DNA of 64,000 nt from Sandaracinaceae bacterium (GTDB lineage: Bacteria > Myxococcota_A > Polyangia > Polyangiales > Sandaracinaceae), in NCBI GenBank assembly GCA_040218145.1, contig JAVJQK010000102.1:42424-106423 (forward strand), written 5' to 3'. Under the pieces are notes generated by a model, which searched no databases, was not told the origin of the DNA, and saw only the letters and a list, made by a program, of their open reading frames with translations. How positions within the stretch are numbered: position 1 is the first letter of the stretch; every line of letters starts with the position of its first letter. This document shows positions 8,965 through 18,394 of the stretch, piece after piece. The translations under genes and the position numbers were made by a program.

Positions 8965-9978
8965 CTAGCGCAGCGCCTTCAGCAGCGCGCGGCCCTGGGC
9001 GCCGGCGCGGCGGGCGGTGGCGTCCTGGACCGGGCGGCCGACCTTGGCGAAGGCGGCGCGCTCGGAGGCGCTCGGGCGGTGCACGGTGATGCCGTAGCGC
9101 TCGAGGTTCCGGACGAGGATGGGATCCATGCGGCGCACCTGGGTGCGGCCGTCGGTGGTGATCTCCGCGGGGATGCTGGTGAGCACCGCCTGGAGGTCGG
9201 CCGGGAGATCGTCGAACCAGCTCTTCGAGTAGACGACGATGCCGGGCTGGTAGCTGTGCTCGCTCAGGTTGAGGTGGCGCGCCGCCTGGTACCAGCTCGT
9301 CGCGAAGGCGAAGAGCGGGGTGTTGTCGAAGCCGTCGACCACGCCGGTCTGGAGGCTCGTCAGCACGTTGGTGACGTCGATCGCCTGGGGGCTGGCGCCG
9401 AAGGCGCGGTAGGTCGCGAGGTGGACCTCGGACTCCTGGGAGCGCATGCGGAGGCCCTGGAGGTCACCAGGATTCCGGATCGGCCGCTCCTTGGTGAACC
9501 ACGACCGGAAGCCGTTCTCCGCCCAGAGACCGAACACGAAGCCGCGGCGCTGGAGCGCGCCGGCCACGATCTCTCGCGCGTCCCCGTCGAGGGCGCGGTC
9601 CGCCTGCTGCGCGTTGTCGAAGAGGTAGGGCGCCTCGATGACGTTCAGCTCGCGGACGAGCGTGCCGAGCGCGGCCGTGGAGCCGGCGAACGCCTGGACG
9701 CTCCCCTGCGCCGTGCGGCGGACGAGGGCCTTCTCACCGCCGAGCGAGCCGCCCATGAACGACTGGACGCGGATGCGCCCGCCGCTCTCGGACTCGATGT
9801 GCCGCTTGAGGCTTCGCAGCTGCTTCTCCCACGGCGTGCCCTCGGGGGCGACCGTGGCGAGGCGCATGCGGATCTGTTCCTGCGCCGCCGCCGGCTCACC
9901 CGAGGGGAGGGTGAGCACCAGCGCGCAGAGGAGCCCGGACACGAAGGTCAGGGAGAGTAGAAGTCGGCTTCTCGTCAT
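8965..9978 (-). CDS. TRAP-type periplasmic substrate-binding protein (TatP/DctP)
   Basis: The 337-residue protein has a Sec signal (LLLSLTFVSGLLCALVLTL then PAAAQE) and the DctP fold: ATVAPEGTPWEKQ near the N-terminus, EAPYLFDN, FGLWAENGFRSWFTK, and the selectivity-helix region LQGLRMRSQESEVHLATYRAFGA containing the Arg that usually binds a substrate carboxylate. It should deliver an unknown, probably carboxylate or hydrophobic, ligand. The ATG at 9978 is chosen because an upstream frame extension would add 26 residues before the signal. Its upstream neighbour encodes TatT, making this a TPAT-type pair. No DctQ/DctM permease gene is adjacent. Confidence 0.88.
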   Translation of the reverse strand: MTRSRLLLSLTFVSGLLCALVLTLPSGEPAAAQEQIRMRLATVAPEGTPWEKQLRSLKRHIESESGGRIRVQSFMGGSLGGEKALVRRTAQGSVQAFAGSTAALGTLVRELNVIEAPYLFDNAQQADRALDGDAREIVAGALQRRGFVFGLWAENGFRSWFTKERPIRNPGDLQGLRMRSQESEVHLATYRAFGASPQAIDVTNVLTSLQTGVVDGFDNTPLFAFATSWYQAARHLNLSEHSYQPGIVVYSKSWFDDLPADLQAVLTSIPAEITTDGRTQVRRMDPILVRNLERYGITVHRPSASERAAFAKVGRPVQDATARRAGAQGRALLKALR

Positions 9979-10039
9979 GGATCCTCGGAGATGAGCTCGG
10001 GGGTTACGGGGGTGCACGAGCGACGTGCGGGCGCGCTCG

Positions 10040-10942
10040 CTATTCAAAGAACTCATCGATGCGATCCATGAGCGCCTGCGCCTTGCGCTGCTCGATGCGG
10101 TTCTCCGGCGCGGCGCCCTCGAGCGAGTCGGGGTCGCCGTCGAGGACGTACTGCAGCTGGGTCTGGAACATCTCCCGATCCTGCAGCTTCACGGCCAGGT
10201 TCTCCGCCATCAGCACCCGCGTGCCGAAGTAGTTCGGCTGCTGCGAGATCGAGTACTCGAAGTGCTGCCGGGAGCGGTCGAGGTCGCCGCCCGCGTAGGC
10301 CGGGGCGATCGCGAAGAACGCGCCGAAGTAGCGGTCGGGGCCGCTGAAGAAGAAGTCGCGGCCGTTCTCCAGGCAGTGCGACATCACCGCCCGGATCTCG
10401 TCCTTGAACGACAGCACGGTCGCGAACCCGTCCGCGCGGGCCCACTTGCCGAGGTTCGAGGCGCGCCAGTACAGCGCCGGGACCGCGTCGGCCCCGAGCA
10501 CCGACACCGCGTCCTCGACCCGGTCGCCCGCCTGCATGCGCTGCGCGAACTCCGGGCTGACGATGCTGAGCGCGCGCTCGGCCGCGCGGATGCCCTGCTG
10601 CCAGTGCTCGCCCGCCGCCGCCATGTCTTCGAAAGACAGGTGACCGTCGGCGAGGAAGTAGTGGCCACGGGAGACCTTCACCCAGAGGTCGGCGTCGCTG
10701 CCGTCCATCTCGAGCGCCTGCTCCCACGCCGCGATCGCGGCGCGGACCTGCTCGACGTCACCCCGGTTCTCCCAGGCCGCGTCTCCCTGGGAGATCAGCT
10801 CGGCCCGAGCGGCGCCGCCGCCTTCGGCCTGCTCGCCGCCGCCGGTGCCGGTCGTCGTCTCCCCTTCGTCCCAAGCGGACTCGTAGCTGCCGCCGCAGCC
10901 CACTAGAGCCAGCGCGGCCGCCAGCGCGATCGATCGCTTCAT
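10040..10942 (-). CDS. TatT-like TRAP-associated TPR lipoprotein
   Basis: The 300-residue lipoprotein has signal MKRSIALAAALALVGC (Cys16), a Gly/Glu-rich linker, then helical repeats (about 50-290) including AAIAAWEQALEMDGSDADLWVKVS and GGDLDRSRQHFEYSISQQPNYFG. This matches the TatT family, whose trimer in Treponema pallidum binds the TRAP binding protein TatP to form a TPAT. The final part, EFFE, is typical. The ribosome binding site GGAGGGACTGACG is strong. It lies 61 nt upstream of tatP on the same strand, so a two-gene operon is likely, driven from the promoter-like sequence near 11004. Confidence 0.85.
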   Translation of the reverse strand: MKRSIALAAALALVGCGGSYESAWDEGETTTGTGGGEQAEGGGAARAELISQGDAAWENRGDVEQVRAAIAAWEQALEMDGSDADLWVKVSRGHYFLADGHLSFEDMAAAGEHWQQGIRAAERALSIVSPEFAQRMQAGDRVEDAVSVLGADAVPALYWRASNLGKWARADGFATVLSFKDEIRAVMSHCLENGRDFFFSGPDRYFGAFFAIAPAYAGGDLDRSRQHFEYSISQQPNYFGTRVLMAENLAVKLQDREMFQTQLQYVLDGDPDSLEGAAPENRIEQRKAQALMDRIDEFFE

Positions 10943-10980
10943 CGTCAGTCCCTCCTGCCCCACACGGGCCGATTGCAGCG

Positions 10981-11009
10981 AAGTAGCAGAGCCGTTTCCA
11001 GGGTGTCAA
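10981..11009 (-). promoter_or_regulatory. Putative tatT-tatP promoter
   Basis: On the minus strand a perfect TTGACA occupies 11009-11004. A weak -10, CTACTT or TACTTC, lies 17 or 18 nt downstream at about 10986-10980. Transcription would begin about 31 nt before the tatT ATG. Confidence 0.4.
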
Positions 11010-11062
11010 CGGGGCCCGGCCCCGCCCTTGAGGCGCGCCGCCGCCGCGAGTACCTTGCGAGC

Positions 11063-11776
11063 GTGAGCGTTCGCCTCCTCCTCAGCGTGGCCTTCTTGTC
11101 GTCCTGGGCCTCCCTGGCCGAGGCCCAGGGCCACACCCACGGCCACACATACCGCGGCCCGCACCCGATCGACCTCGAGGGGCACTGGCACCTCGAAGAG
11201 GTGGACCACGTGCACGGTGAGTTGACTTCGGTCGCGGCCGCCTTCGGCGAGGTGGGCGGAGTGCACGTGTTCCTCGGGGACCCGACGGCCTTCGGCTGGG
11301 CCGGTGACGTGTGGGTCTATGGCGGCGTGCACCCGCTCCCGGGCGCGCTCCCGGGCTACTGCGGCATCACACGCGAGCACCGTCACCCGTTCGCCCCGGA
11401 GGGGGCCTTCCGGGTCGACGACGGCGTGCACGTCTATCAGGGAGGGCTGCGCGGCGGGCTGCCCATGGTGCGCCCGCGCCGGATCGCGCCGCGCCGCCCC
11501 GTGGCCGCGGTCGAGCGCCCGCCAGCGGGCGTCCCGACCACGCCGGGGATCGCCCCCTACTGGTTCGCGGGGTGCCTGCACCGGCTCGTGATGGGTCCCG
11601 ACGGGCTCGTGCCGGTGCCGCTCGCGGGGTGCGTGCCTCGCGCGGGGCGCCGGGCCGCGCCCGCCCAGCCAGCTCCGCCCGCGGCGGTTCCACGCCTCGA
11701 GGACCGGTACACGCGCGTGCAGTCTCGACCGCAGCGGGCGCCGGCGCGCACGCGGGCGACGCCCCGACAGCGCTGA
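11063..11776 (+). CDS. Secreted His-rich hypothetical protein
   Basis: The 237-residue protein begins with a signal peptide (VRLLLSVAFLSSWASLAEAQ) and then the His-rich GHTHGHTYRGPHPIDLEGHWHLEEVDHVHG. A central region (about 60-130) contains paired Cys and His residues (YCGITREHRHPF), and a Pro/Arg/Ala-rich tail follows. The dense His content suggests metal binding; this is inference only. The GTG start at 11063 puts the signal at the true N-terminus. It is divergent from tatT. I do not recognise the family; similar lineage-restricted secreted proteins are common in myxobacteria. Confidence 0.6.
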   Translation: MSVRLLLSVAFLSSWASLAEAQGHTHGHTYRGPHPIDLEGHWHLEEVDHVHGELTSVAAAFGEVGGVHVFLGDPTAFGWAGDVWVYGGVHPLPGALPGYCGITREHRHPFAPEGAFRVDDGVHVYQGGLRGGLPMVRPRRIAPRRPVAAVERPPAGVPTTPGIAPYWFAGCLHRLVMGPDGLVPVPLAGCVPRAGRRAAPAQPAPPAAVPRLEDRYTRVQSRPQRAPARTRATPRQR

Positions 11777-11839
11777 GCAGATTCACGCCGACGATTCCGG
11801 ACCCGGCGGGCGTCCGTTTTCGGTTAGGATGGCCGCTCC

Positions 11840-12253
11840 GTGGGCAGCAAGATTCAGCTCGATGGTCAGTCGCTCCGCACTCTGCTCGAGCAGGGAGGCT
11901 GGCCCTGCGATCAGATCAGCGACGACACGTGGCGCAGCCACTTCCGGGGCCGGCAGGCGTCGTTCCCCTTCTTCGTGCGGCTCGATCCGGCGGGGTACGT
12001 GTGCTTCGCGATCGTGCCCTTCATCAAGAGCCCCGAGGCGCAGGACAAGTCCGGCAAGCTCTACCAGCGCCTCCTGGAGCTCAACCAGACGCTCCTGATG
12101 GCGAAATTCTCGATCGACGACGACCTCGACGTCGTGCTCTCCGTCGAATACCCGTCGGAGGAGCTGGACCGGAGCGAGTTCGACGACGCCCTCGACGTGC
12201 TGTCGTACTACGCGGACCGGCACTACGACGAGCTGCGGGCCCTGATCGCCTGA
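11840..12253 (+). CDS. YbjN-like / type III secretion chaperone-fold protein
   Basis: The 137-residue acidic cytosolic protein has the YbjN-like pattern: an N-terminal helix with a Trp (LLEQGGWPC), a beta-sheet (FFVRLDPAGYVCFAIVPF), a helix LYQRLLELNQTLLMAKFSID with the characteristic LN, and a closing pair of helices with DDALDVLSYYADRHYDEL. This fold occurs in T3SS-chaperone-like and YbjN proteins and usually serves protein binding. The GTG start is the only one consistent with the fold. A terminator follows at 12327-12358, separating it from the rimP operon. Specific partner unknown. Confidence 0.65.
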   Translation: MGSKIQLDGQSLRTLLEQGGWPCDQISDDTWRSHFRGRQASFPFFVRLDPAGYVCFAIVPFIKSPEAQDKSGKLYQRLLELNQTLLMAKFSIDDDLDVVLSVEYPSEELDRSEFDDALDVLSYYADRHYDELRALIA

Positions 12254-12326
12254 GCGTGCGAGCGCGCTTGCCCGATGGCAGGGCGCATGGTACACCGCGC
12301 CTCGCGAGCTGACTGGGCGTTGCCTG

Positions 12327-12358
12327 GGTGGGCCTCCGCTACGGGGTCCGCCTTTTTT
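12327..12358 (+). terminator. Intrinsic terminator upstream of rimP
   Basis: A 10-bp stem (12327-12336 with 12343-12352, including three G-T wobbles) has loop CGCTAC and is followed by six T residues at 12353-12358. It ends the YbjN-like transcript or acts as an attenuator in the rimP leader. Confidence 0.7.
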
Positions 12359-12361
12359 CGT

Positions 12362-12389
12362 CCCTGGGACCTCCGTCGAGGAGCCAGGG
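12362..12389 (+). promoter_or_regulatory. Structured leader of the rimP-nusA-infB operon
   Basis: CCCTGG (12362-12367) pairs with CCAGGG (12384-12389), with an inner CTCC/GGAG helix (12371-12374 with 12380-12383). It follows directly after the T-tract terminator and lies 70 nt before rimP. NusA autoregulation through leader terminators is known in other bacteria; here it is inference. Confidence 0.35.
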
Positions 12390-12458
12390 CTGCAGGCCGG
12401 CCAGGACGCTCGTGGTCCGAGAGGACCGGACGTCACCGAGCGCGAAATCTCCGAGCGA

Positions 12459-12959
12459 ATGCCCAAGACCGTAGACCCCCAGCTAGAAGCCATCGTGGAG
12501 CCCGTATGTCGGGCCCATGGCGTCGAGCTCGTGCTGATCCAGAGGGTCACCGAGCACGGCCAGGCCGTGCTGCGCGTCACGATCGACCGGCCTGGTAGCG
12601 AGGAGGGGCCCGGGCTCGGGGTGTCGCTGGCGGACTGCCAGGCGGTGAGCCGCGATCTGGGCCCCGCGTTCGACGCGGAGGACTCCGCCCTGGAGCGCGC
12701 CATCGGCGGCAGCTTCCGGTTGGAGGTCAGCTCGCCGGGCGTGGATCGCCCGCTGGTGAAGCTGACGGATTTCGAGCGGTTCGCGGGCCGCACGGTGAAG
12801 GTTCAGCTGGAGACGCCCCTCGACGAGGGGCGCCGAAAGCTGGAGGGAACTCTGATGGGGGTCGACGGCGAGATGGTTCGACTCGAGGTCGACGGGAGCG
12901 AGCTCCAGCTCCCGCACGCGGAAATCGCAAGGGCCAACGTCGTCTACGAATTCGATTGA
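12459..12959 (+). CDS. rimP: Ribosome maturation factor RimP
   Basis: RimP helps 30S subunit assembly, chiefly of the S12/pseudoknot region. The 166-residue protein shows the two-domain layout: the N-terminal alpha/beta domain with VCRAHGVELVLIQ, RVTIDRP and VSLADCQAVSRDLG, the linker motif YRLEVSSPGVDRPL as FRLEVSSPGVDRPLV, and the C-terminal SH3-like barrel ending in IARANVVYEFD. It is the first gene of a conserved rimP-nusA-ylxR-infB operon; nusA starts 50 nt downstream. Confidence 0.97.
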   Translation: MPKTVDPQLEAIVEPVCRAHGVELVLIQRVTEHGQAVLRVTIDRPGSEEGPGLGVSLADCQAVSRDLGPAFDAEDSALERAIGGSFRLEVSSPGVDRPLVKLTDFERFAGRTVKVQLETPLDEGRRKLEGTLMGVDGEMVRLEVDGSELQLPHAEIARANVVYEFD

Positions 12960-13009
12960 GCGTTCCAACGGGTCAGGAGCGGCCCAGAGGAAGCGGAGAG
13001 GTGTCGATC

Positions 13010-14809
13010 ATGCAGCAGGGCATGTCGCTGCAGAACATCATCGAGCAGGTCAGCAAGGAAAAGGGCATCGACCCTCAGGTGCTGATCGAGACGATGGAAC
13101 AGGCCATCTTGACGGCCGCGAAGCGGACGTTCGGGGTGAACCGTGAGCTCGAGGCGCGTTTCAACGAAGAGACGGGCAACGTCGACCTCTATCAGTTCAT
13201 GACGGTGGTCGAAGAGGTCGAGGACGACGAGCGCGAGATCTCGCTCGTCGACGCGCGCCGCTACGAGTTCGAGGACGCGGAGGTCGGCGAAGATCTCGGC
13301 TTCCAGATCTTCTACCTCCAGGAAGACGCCGAAGCGGCGAAGCAGCAGGACCGCCAGTACGGCGATCTGCTCGGGCTTCAGCAGCATCGGCGCGGCTTCG
13401 GTCGGATCGCCGCGCAGACGGCCAAGCAGGTCATCATCCAGCGCGTCCGTGACGCCGAGCGCGAGCTCATCTTCAACGAGTACAAGGACCGCAAGGGCGA
13501 GCTGATCACCGGCATCGTCCGACGCTTCGAGCGCGGCTCCAACATCATCGTCGACCTCGGCCACACCGAGGCGATCCTCCCGACGCGCGAGCAGACGCCG
13601 CGCGAGAGCTACCGCCCGGGCGACCGCATCGTCGCGTTCCTCAAGGACATCGATCGCGAGGCCCGTGGGCCGCAGATCATCTTGAGCCGCACCGACGTGG
13701 GCCTCCTGGTGAAGCTCTTCGAGATGGAGGTCCCGGAGATCTACGAGGGCATCGTCCGCATCGTGGCCGCGGCCCGTGAGCCGGGCGCGCGGAGCAAGAT
13801 CGCGGTCACCAGCCGCGACAGCGACGTCGATCCCGTGGGCGCGTGCGTGGGCATGAAGGGCTCGCGCGTGCAGGCGGTCGTCCAGGAGCTCCGCGGCGAG
13901 AAGATCGACATCGTCCCGTGGGACCGCGACCCGGCGCGCTTCGTGTGCAACGCGATCGCCCCGGCCGAGGTCAGCCGCGTCATCATCGACGAGGCGCACG
14001 GCGGCATGGAGCTGGTCGTCCCGGACGCGAAGCTCTCGCTCGCCATCGGGCGCCGCGGCCAGAACGTCCGCCTCGCCTCTCAGCTCAGCGGCTGGAAGCT
14101 CGACATCGTCAGCGAGTCGCGCTTCCGCCAGATGGAGGAGCAGGCGCTCTCCGAGATCGGCCGCATCAGCGGGACCGACGAGGAGATGGTCAAGAGCTTC
14201 TACCGGATGGGCTTCCGGACCCTCGACGAGATCGCCGAGGCGCCGGACGCGGAGCTGCAGACCATCGACGGCATCGCCACCCCCGAGGACGCGGCGAGCA
14301 TCCGTCAGCGCGCCGCGAAGGCGATGGAGGCGCACCGCCTGGAGCGCGTCTCGGATGCGAAGCAGAGCGTCGAGAACCTCTCGGACCGGGACCACCTGCT
14401 GCTCGCGCCGAACATGACGGAGCGCATCGTGGACGCGCTCGAGTCCTCGGGCTATCGGAGTGCGCAGGACGTGCTGAACGAGACGGACGTCGATCGGCTG
14501 GCGATCCGGACCGGACTGGGTATTCAGAAGGCCCAGGAGGTCAAGGAAGGCGTCTCGCGCTACGTGGACAACGAGATGGATGGCGTGGTGGAGACCCAGC
14601 GCGCCGTCCGCGAGAAGCATCTGGCTCTCGAAAAGCAGGCCCTCGAGAAGCAGCAGGCCGAGGCGGCCGCGGCTGCGGAGGCGGAAGCCGCCGAGGCCGA
14701 AGCCGCGGGGGCCGACGCCGCGCCCGAGACCGAGACCCCCACCGAAGACCCCTCCACCGACGAGACCTCCACCGACGAGAGCGCGGCGCAAGAGCGCCAG
14801 GAGGCCTGA
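13010..14809 (+). CDS. nusA: Transcription termination/antitermination factor NusA
   Basis: NusA binds RNA polymerase and controls pausing, termination and antitermination. Order in the 599 residues: NusA N-terminal domain (about 4-145) with the insertion [20 protein letters not shown] also typical of myxobacteria and the core [21 protein letters not shown]1 domain (about 155-225), KH1 with [14 protein letters not shown] (near 278), KH2 with [14 protein letters not shown] (near 343), two C-terminal helix-hairpin-helix repeats (about 385-525), and an Ala/Glu/Thr-rich tail. The ATG at 13010 after GGAGAGGTGTCGATC is chosen over the GTG at 12956, which overlaps rimP. Confidence 0.97.
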   Translation: MQQGMSLQNIIEQVSKEKGIDPQVLIETMEQAILTAAKRTFGVNRELEARFNEETGNVDLYQFMTVVEEVEDDEREISLVDARRYEFEDAEVGEDLGFQIFYLQEDAEAAKQQDRQYGDLLGLQQHRRGFGRIAAQTAKQVIIQRVRDAERELIFNEYKDRKGELITGIVRRFERGSNIIVDLGHTEAILPTREQTPRESYRPGDRIVAFLKDIDREARGPQIILSRTDVGLLVKLFEMEVPEIYEGIVRIVAAAREPGARSKIAVTSRDSDVDPVGACVGMKGSRVQAVVQELRGEKIDIVPWDRDPARFVCNAIAPAEVSRVIIDEAHGGMELVVPDAKLSLAIGRRGQNVRLASQLSGWKLDIVSESRFRQMEEQALSEIGRISGTDEEMVKSFYRMGFRTLDEIAEAPDAELQTIDGIATPEDAASIRQRAAKAMEAHRLERVSDAKQSVENLSDRDHLLLAPNMTERIVDALESSGYRSAQDVLNETDVDRLAIRTGLGIQKAQEVKEGVSRYVDNEMDGVVETQRAVREKHLALEKQALEKQQAEAAAAAEAEAAEAEAAGADAAPETETPTEDPSTDETSTDESAAQERQEA

Positions 14810-14821
14810 CCGGAGATCCCC

Positions 14822-15463
14822 ATGCTCGCCCCCCGAGAAACAGAACCGGAGACGACGCCGGAGCGCACGTGCGCCGGGTGCCGACGGCAGGACGCGCAGA
14901 GCGCCCTGCTGCGGTTCGCGGTGCGTGACGTCGCGCCGCGCCTCGTCCCCGATCCGCGCCGGCGGCTGCCGGGGCGGGGGGTGAGCGTGCATCCGACCCG
15001 GGCCTGCGTGCAGCGGGCGGTCGAGAAGGGCGGCTTCGCGCGCGCCCTCAAATCCAAGCCTGACGTCGACACGGACACCCTGTGTGCGATGGCGATCGGG
15101 CAATACGAGCGCCGCGTGCAGGGGCTCTTGATGGCCGCGTCGCGGACGCGCGCCGTGGCGGTGGGAACCGACGCGGTGCGCCGAGCGCTCGAGGCCGGCG
15201 ACGTGCACACGCTCGTCGTCGCGAAGGACGCGGCGGGGCGTCGCGACGAGATCGTCGCGCAGGCGACCCGGATCGGGAGCCGCGCCGTGGTGTTTGGTAC
15301 GAAGTCCGCTCTCGGCCACCTACTGGGTCGGTCCGAGGTCGGCATCATCGCCATCCTCGATTCGAGGATCGGAAAAGAACTGGCGGCTACCGCCGCATGT
15401 GCTGCGCAGCTGGAGGAGGGCGACTCCGTCCTCTCCAGGAACGAAGAGTCGGAGGCTGAATGA
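14822..15463 (+). CDS. YlxR (DUF448) - L7Ae-like fusion protein
   Basis: The 213-residue protein joins two nucleic-acid-binding domains. The N-terminal YlxR/DUF448 part (about 14-90) shows RTCAGCRRQ and GRGVSVHPTRACVQRAVEKGGF. The C-terminal L7Ae/L30e-like part (about 95-200) shows GTDAVRRALEAGDVHTLVVAKDA and LGHLLGRSEVGIIAI. Both types are linked to RNA binding and sit between nusA and infB in many genomes, often as two genes; the fusion is common in delta-type bacteria. It starts 12 nt after nusA and overlaps infB by 4 nt, so it is translationally coupled. Exact RNA target unknown. Confidence 0.88.
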   Translation: MLAPRETEPETTPERTCAGCRRQDAQSALLRFAVRDVAPRLVPDPRRRLPGRGVSVHPTRACVQRAVEKGGFARALKSKPDVDTDTLCAMAIGQYERRVQGLLMAASRTRAVAVGTDAVRRALEAGDVHTLVVAKDAAGRRDEIVAQATRIGSRAVVFGTKSALGHLLGRSEVGIIAILDSRIGKELAATAACAAQLEEGDSVLSRNEESEAE

Positions 15464-18150
15464 GCAAGGTGCGCGTGTACGAGGTCGCTCGCGAGCTCGG
15501 CATGAACAACCGCGAGTTGCTCGGGCGGATCCAGTCCCTCGGGATCCAGGTGCGTAACCACATGAGCGCGCTCGAGCCCGCGGAGGTCGAGCGCGTCAGG
15601 CGCGCGCTGGACAAAGACAAGGTGGAGAACACCGTGGAGACGCGGATTCGCAAGACGGTGATCCGTCGTCGGACGAAGAAGAAGCCCAAGCCGGAGGTCG
15701 CAGAGGCGCCCGCGGCGGAGGCGCGTCCGGAGCCGGTCGCGGCCGAAGAGCCGCGCGCGGAGCGGCGCCCGGTCGCGGAGGCGCGTCCCGCGCCCGAGCC
15801 CGAGAAGCCCGCGCCGGCCGTCGCGGCCGAGCCGGTCGCGAAGCCCGCGGAGGCGAAGCCGGCGGCCGAGAAGCCCGCCGAGGCCAAGCCGGCCGAGCCG
15901 CCGAAGGCAGAGCCCGCGGCGGAGAAGGTGGCGGAGAAGCCCGCCGCAGCCAAGGCCGAGCCGGAGAAGGCCCAGGAGCCCGCGAAAGCCCCCGCGCCCG
16001 AGCGCATGGAGCCGCCCCCGCCCCCGCCGTCGGGCGGCGCGGAGCCGACCCGCATCCCCGCGCAGCCGCCCGCGACCGCCACCGGTCCGGCCGTGCCGCC
16101 GCATCGCCCCTCGCAGCCGGCCCCCGCCGCGCAGCGCCTCGGGCACGCGAACCTCCCGCCGGGCGTCGTCTCGCGCGGGAACCAGACCGCCCCGTCCGCG
16201 GGTGGGATCTCGGAGGCGGCGCGTAACCGCATCGTCTCGCAGCACGCGCAGAGCCGCGGGCCGCGCCGCCGCGAGGTGGGGCGCCGCGAGCTCGGCCAGC
16301 CCGGTCGCCCGACCGGCGGTCGCCGCAAGCAGCGCATCAGCAGCAACCGCAAGGGCATGAAGACCGAGATCACGGTCCCCAGCGCCCAGAAGCGGATCAT
16401 CAAGATCGAGGACAACGTCGGGCTCCAGACGCTCGCGGCTCGCATGAGCCTCAAGTCGACCGACGTGCTCATGAAGCTCATGCAGCTCGGCATGACGAGC
16501 GTCACGATCAACTCCACGCTCGACTCCGACACCGCGAAGATCATCGCGGCCGAGTTCAACTACGAGGTCGAGAACGTCGCGAAGAGCGAGGACGAGCTCA
16601 TCGACGAGATGCGCGGCGAGTTCGCGGACGACGCGGGCGACCGCATCTCCCGCGCGCCCATCATCACCGTCATGGGTCACGTCGACCACGGCAAGACGTC
16701 GCTGCTCGACAAGATCCGTCAGGCGGACGTGGCGGGCGGCGAGGCCGGCGGCATCACCCAGCACATCGGCGCGTACCGGGTCGAGACCGACCGGGGCGTC
16801 ATCGTCTTCCTCGACACCCCTGGTCACGAGGCCTTCACGGCGATGCGCGCCCGCGGCGCCCAGGCGACCGACGTGGTCGTGCTCGTGGTGGCGGCGGACG
16901 ACGGCGTGATGCCGCAGACCAAGGAGGCCATCAACCACGCGAAGGCGGCCGAGGTGCCGATCGTCGTGGCGGTCAACAAGATCGACAAGCCGGACGCGCA
17001 GCCTCAGCAGATCCGTCAGGAGCTGGTGGGCTACGGTCTGCAGCCCGAGGAGTGGGGCGGCACGACGTTGTTCGTCGACGTCAGCGCCATCACCGGGCAG
17101 GGCGTCGACACGCTCCTCGAGAGCCTCGCGCTCCAGGCGGAGCTGCTCGAGCTCGAGGCCAACCCGAACATCCCCGCCGAGGCGATCGTGCTCGAGGCGT
17201 ACCTCGATCGCGGCCGCGGCGCGGTGGCCAACGTGCTCGTCCGCAACGGCACGCTCCGGCAGGGCGACACGGTCGTGGCCGGTCCGGCCATGGGCAAGGT
17301 CCGCGCGCTGACCGACGAGAAGGGCGAGCGCCTGGACGTCGCGGGGCCGGCGACGCCGGTCGAGGTCCTCGGCCTCGGCGAGGTGCCGTCCGCGGGCGAC
17401 ATGCTCTACGTGGTCGAGAACGAGGAGCGCGGTCGCGAGCTGGTCGAGCAGCGTCAGCGTGAGGCGTCCTTCAAGGCCAAGACCGTGGCGATGTCCGCCA
17501 TGGAGCGGCTCCAGAAGATGGTGAACGCGGGCGAGCAGCAGGAGCTCAACCTCGTCATCAAGTCCGACGTGCACGGCTCGCTCGAGGCGCTCACCAAGGC
17601 GCTGACGGAGCTGAGCACGGAGAAGGTGAAGGTCAGCGTCATCCACACGGGTGTCGGCGGCATCACCGAGCAGGACGTCATGCTCGCGAGCGCCTCCGAG
17701 GGCCTCATCATCGGCTTCAACGTCCGTCCGGCCGGCAAGGCGGGGCAGGTGGCGAAGGCCGAGAACGTCGAGATGCGCTTCTACAAGATCATCTACGAAG
17801 CGGTCGACGAGGTGAAGAAGGCCATGGCGGGCATGCTCGCCCCCGAGTTCCGCGAGAAGGAGCTCGGCAAGGCGGAGGTGCGCATGACCTTCGGCATCCC
17901 GAAGGTGGGCACCATCGCGGGTTGCTACGTCACCGAGGGCAAGATCCTCCGCAACGGCAAGGCGCGCCTCGTCCGCGACGCGGTCGTGGTCTGGGAGGGC
18001 GACATCGGATCGCTCCGCCGCATCAAGGACGACGTCCGCGAGGTCGCGTCCGGCTACGAGTGCGGTATCGGCCTGGCCGGCTTCAATGACGTCAAAGAAG
18101 GCGACGTCATCGAGTGCTTCGAGATGGAAGAGATCGAGGCTACGCTGTAA
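15460..18150 (+). CDS. infB: Translation initiation factor IF-2
   Basis: IF-2 is the GTPase that places initiator tRNA on the 30S subunit and promotes subunit joining. The 896 residues comprise the IF2 N-terminal domain (about 2-50, [20 protein letters not shown]), a long Ala/Pro/Lys/Glu linker (about 60-300), a second IF2_N-like segment, and the G domain with G1 GHVDHGKT (near 406), G3 DTPGHEAF (near 453) and G4 NKID (near 505), followed by the barrel and C-terminal tRNA-binding domains ending in [17 protein letters not shown] overlap with the YlxR/L7Ae gene. A hairpin and a 660-nt repeat region follow before ylxP. Confidence 0.98.
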   Translation: MSKVRVYEVARELGMNNRELLGRIQSLGIQVRNHMSALEPAEVERVRRALDKDKVENTVETRIRKTVIRRRTKKKPKPEVAEAPAAEARPEPVAAEEPRAERRPVAEARPAPEPEKPAPAVAAEPVAKPAEAKPAAEKPAEAKPAEPPKAEPAAEKVAEKPAAAKAEPEKAQEPAKAPAPERMEPPPPPPSGGAEPTRIPAQPPATATGPAVPPHRPSQPAPAAQRLGHANLPPGVVSRGNQTAPSAGGISEAARNRIVSQHAQSRGPRRREVGRRELGQPGRPTGGRRKQRISSNRKGMKTEITVPSAQKRIIKIEDNVGLQTLAARMSLKSTDVLMKLMQLGMTSVTINSTLDSDTAKIIAAEFNYEVENVAKSEDELIDEMRGEFADDAGDRISRAPIITVMGHVDHGKTSLLDKIRQADVAGGEAGGITQHIGAYRVETDRGVIVFLDTPGHEAFTAMRARGAQATDVVVLVVAADDGVMPQTKEAINHAKAAEVPIVVAVNKIDKPDAQPQQIRQELVGYGLQPEEWGGTTLFVDVSAITGQGVDTLLESLALQAELLELEANPNIPAEAIVLEAYLDRGRGAVANVLVRNGTLRQGDTVVAGPAMGKVRALTDEKGERLDVAGPATPVEVLGLGEVPSAGDMLYVVENEERGRELVEQRQREASFKAKTVAMSAMERLQKMVNAGEQQELNLVIKSDVHGSLEALTKALTELSTEKVKVSVIHTGVGGITEQDVMLASASEGLIIGFNVRPAGKAGQVAKAENVEMRFYKIIYEAVDEVKKAMAGMLAPEFREKELGKAEVRMTFGIPKVGTIAGCYVTEGKILRNGKARLVRDAVVVWEGDIGSLRRIKDDVREVASGYECGIGLAGFNDVKEGDVIECFEMEEIEATL

Positions 18151-18159
18151 CTATTGGGC

Positions 18160-18176
18160 GGGGCTTTTCAAGCCCC
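18160..18176. terminator. Hairpin just after infB
   Basis: GGGGCTT (18160-18166) and AAGCCCC (18170-18176) pair perfectly around TTC, 9 nt after the infB stop. No strong T-tract follows. A near-identical but longer stem occurs at 26177-26197. Confidence 0.45.
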
Positions 18177-18320
18177 TCCCCCCCACTGCGCCGGCACAAC
18201 GACGTTCGCTTCGGGTGCTCCGCACCCTGCGCGAACATCGCTGCGCCGGCTCCGCGGGGCCCCCCCAACCCAAGTCGGGCGACTTACGTCGCCCGGGTCC
18301 CGCGCTCCGCGCGTGAGCCA

Positions 18321-18357
18321 CGCGGCTCGCGCTTTCGCTTCGCGAAAGCTGGCCGCC
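18321..18357. repeat. 37-nt hairpin element, exact copy at 56076-56112
   Basis: The element contains GCTTTCGC-TTC-GCGAAAGC, an 8-bp stem with a 3-nt loop, flanked by CGCGGCTCGC and TGGCCGCC. All 37 positions are identical to 56076-56112 in the 171-173-bp array, so it is a dispersed repeat. Confidence 0.85.
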
Positions 18358-18394
18358 CGCTGCCGCGGGGGATCCGCCTGGGGCCGCCACTTCG

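Noticed and set aside
8417..8968. Open frames of 130-180 codons in the 41-bp array
   Set aside because: The 41-bp period is not a multiple of three, and the peptides are Arg/Ala/Pro low complexity with no start signal.
14560..17646. Long minus-strand frame opposite nusA-infB (about 1000 codons)
   Set aside because: It is the GC-driven shadow of confirmed nusA and infB genes.
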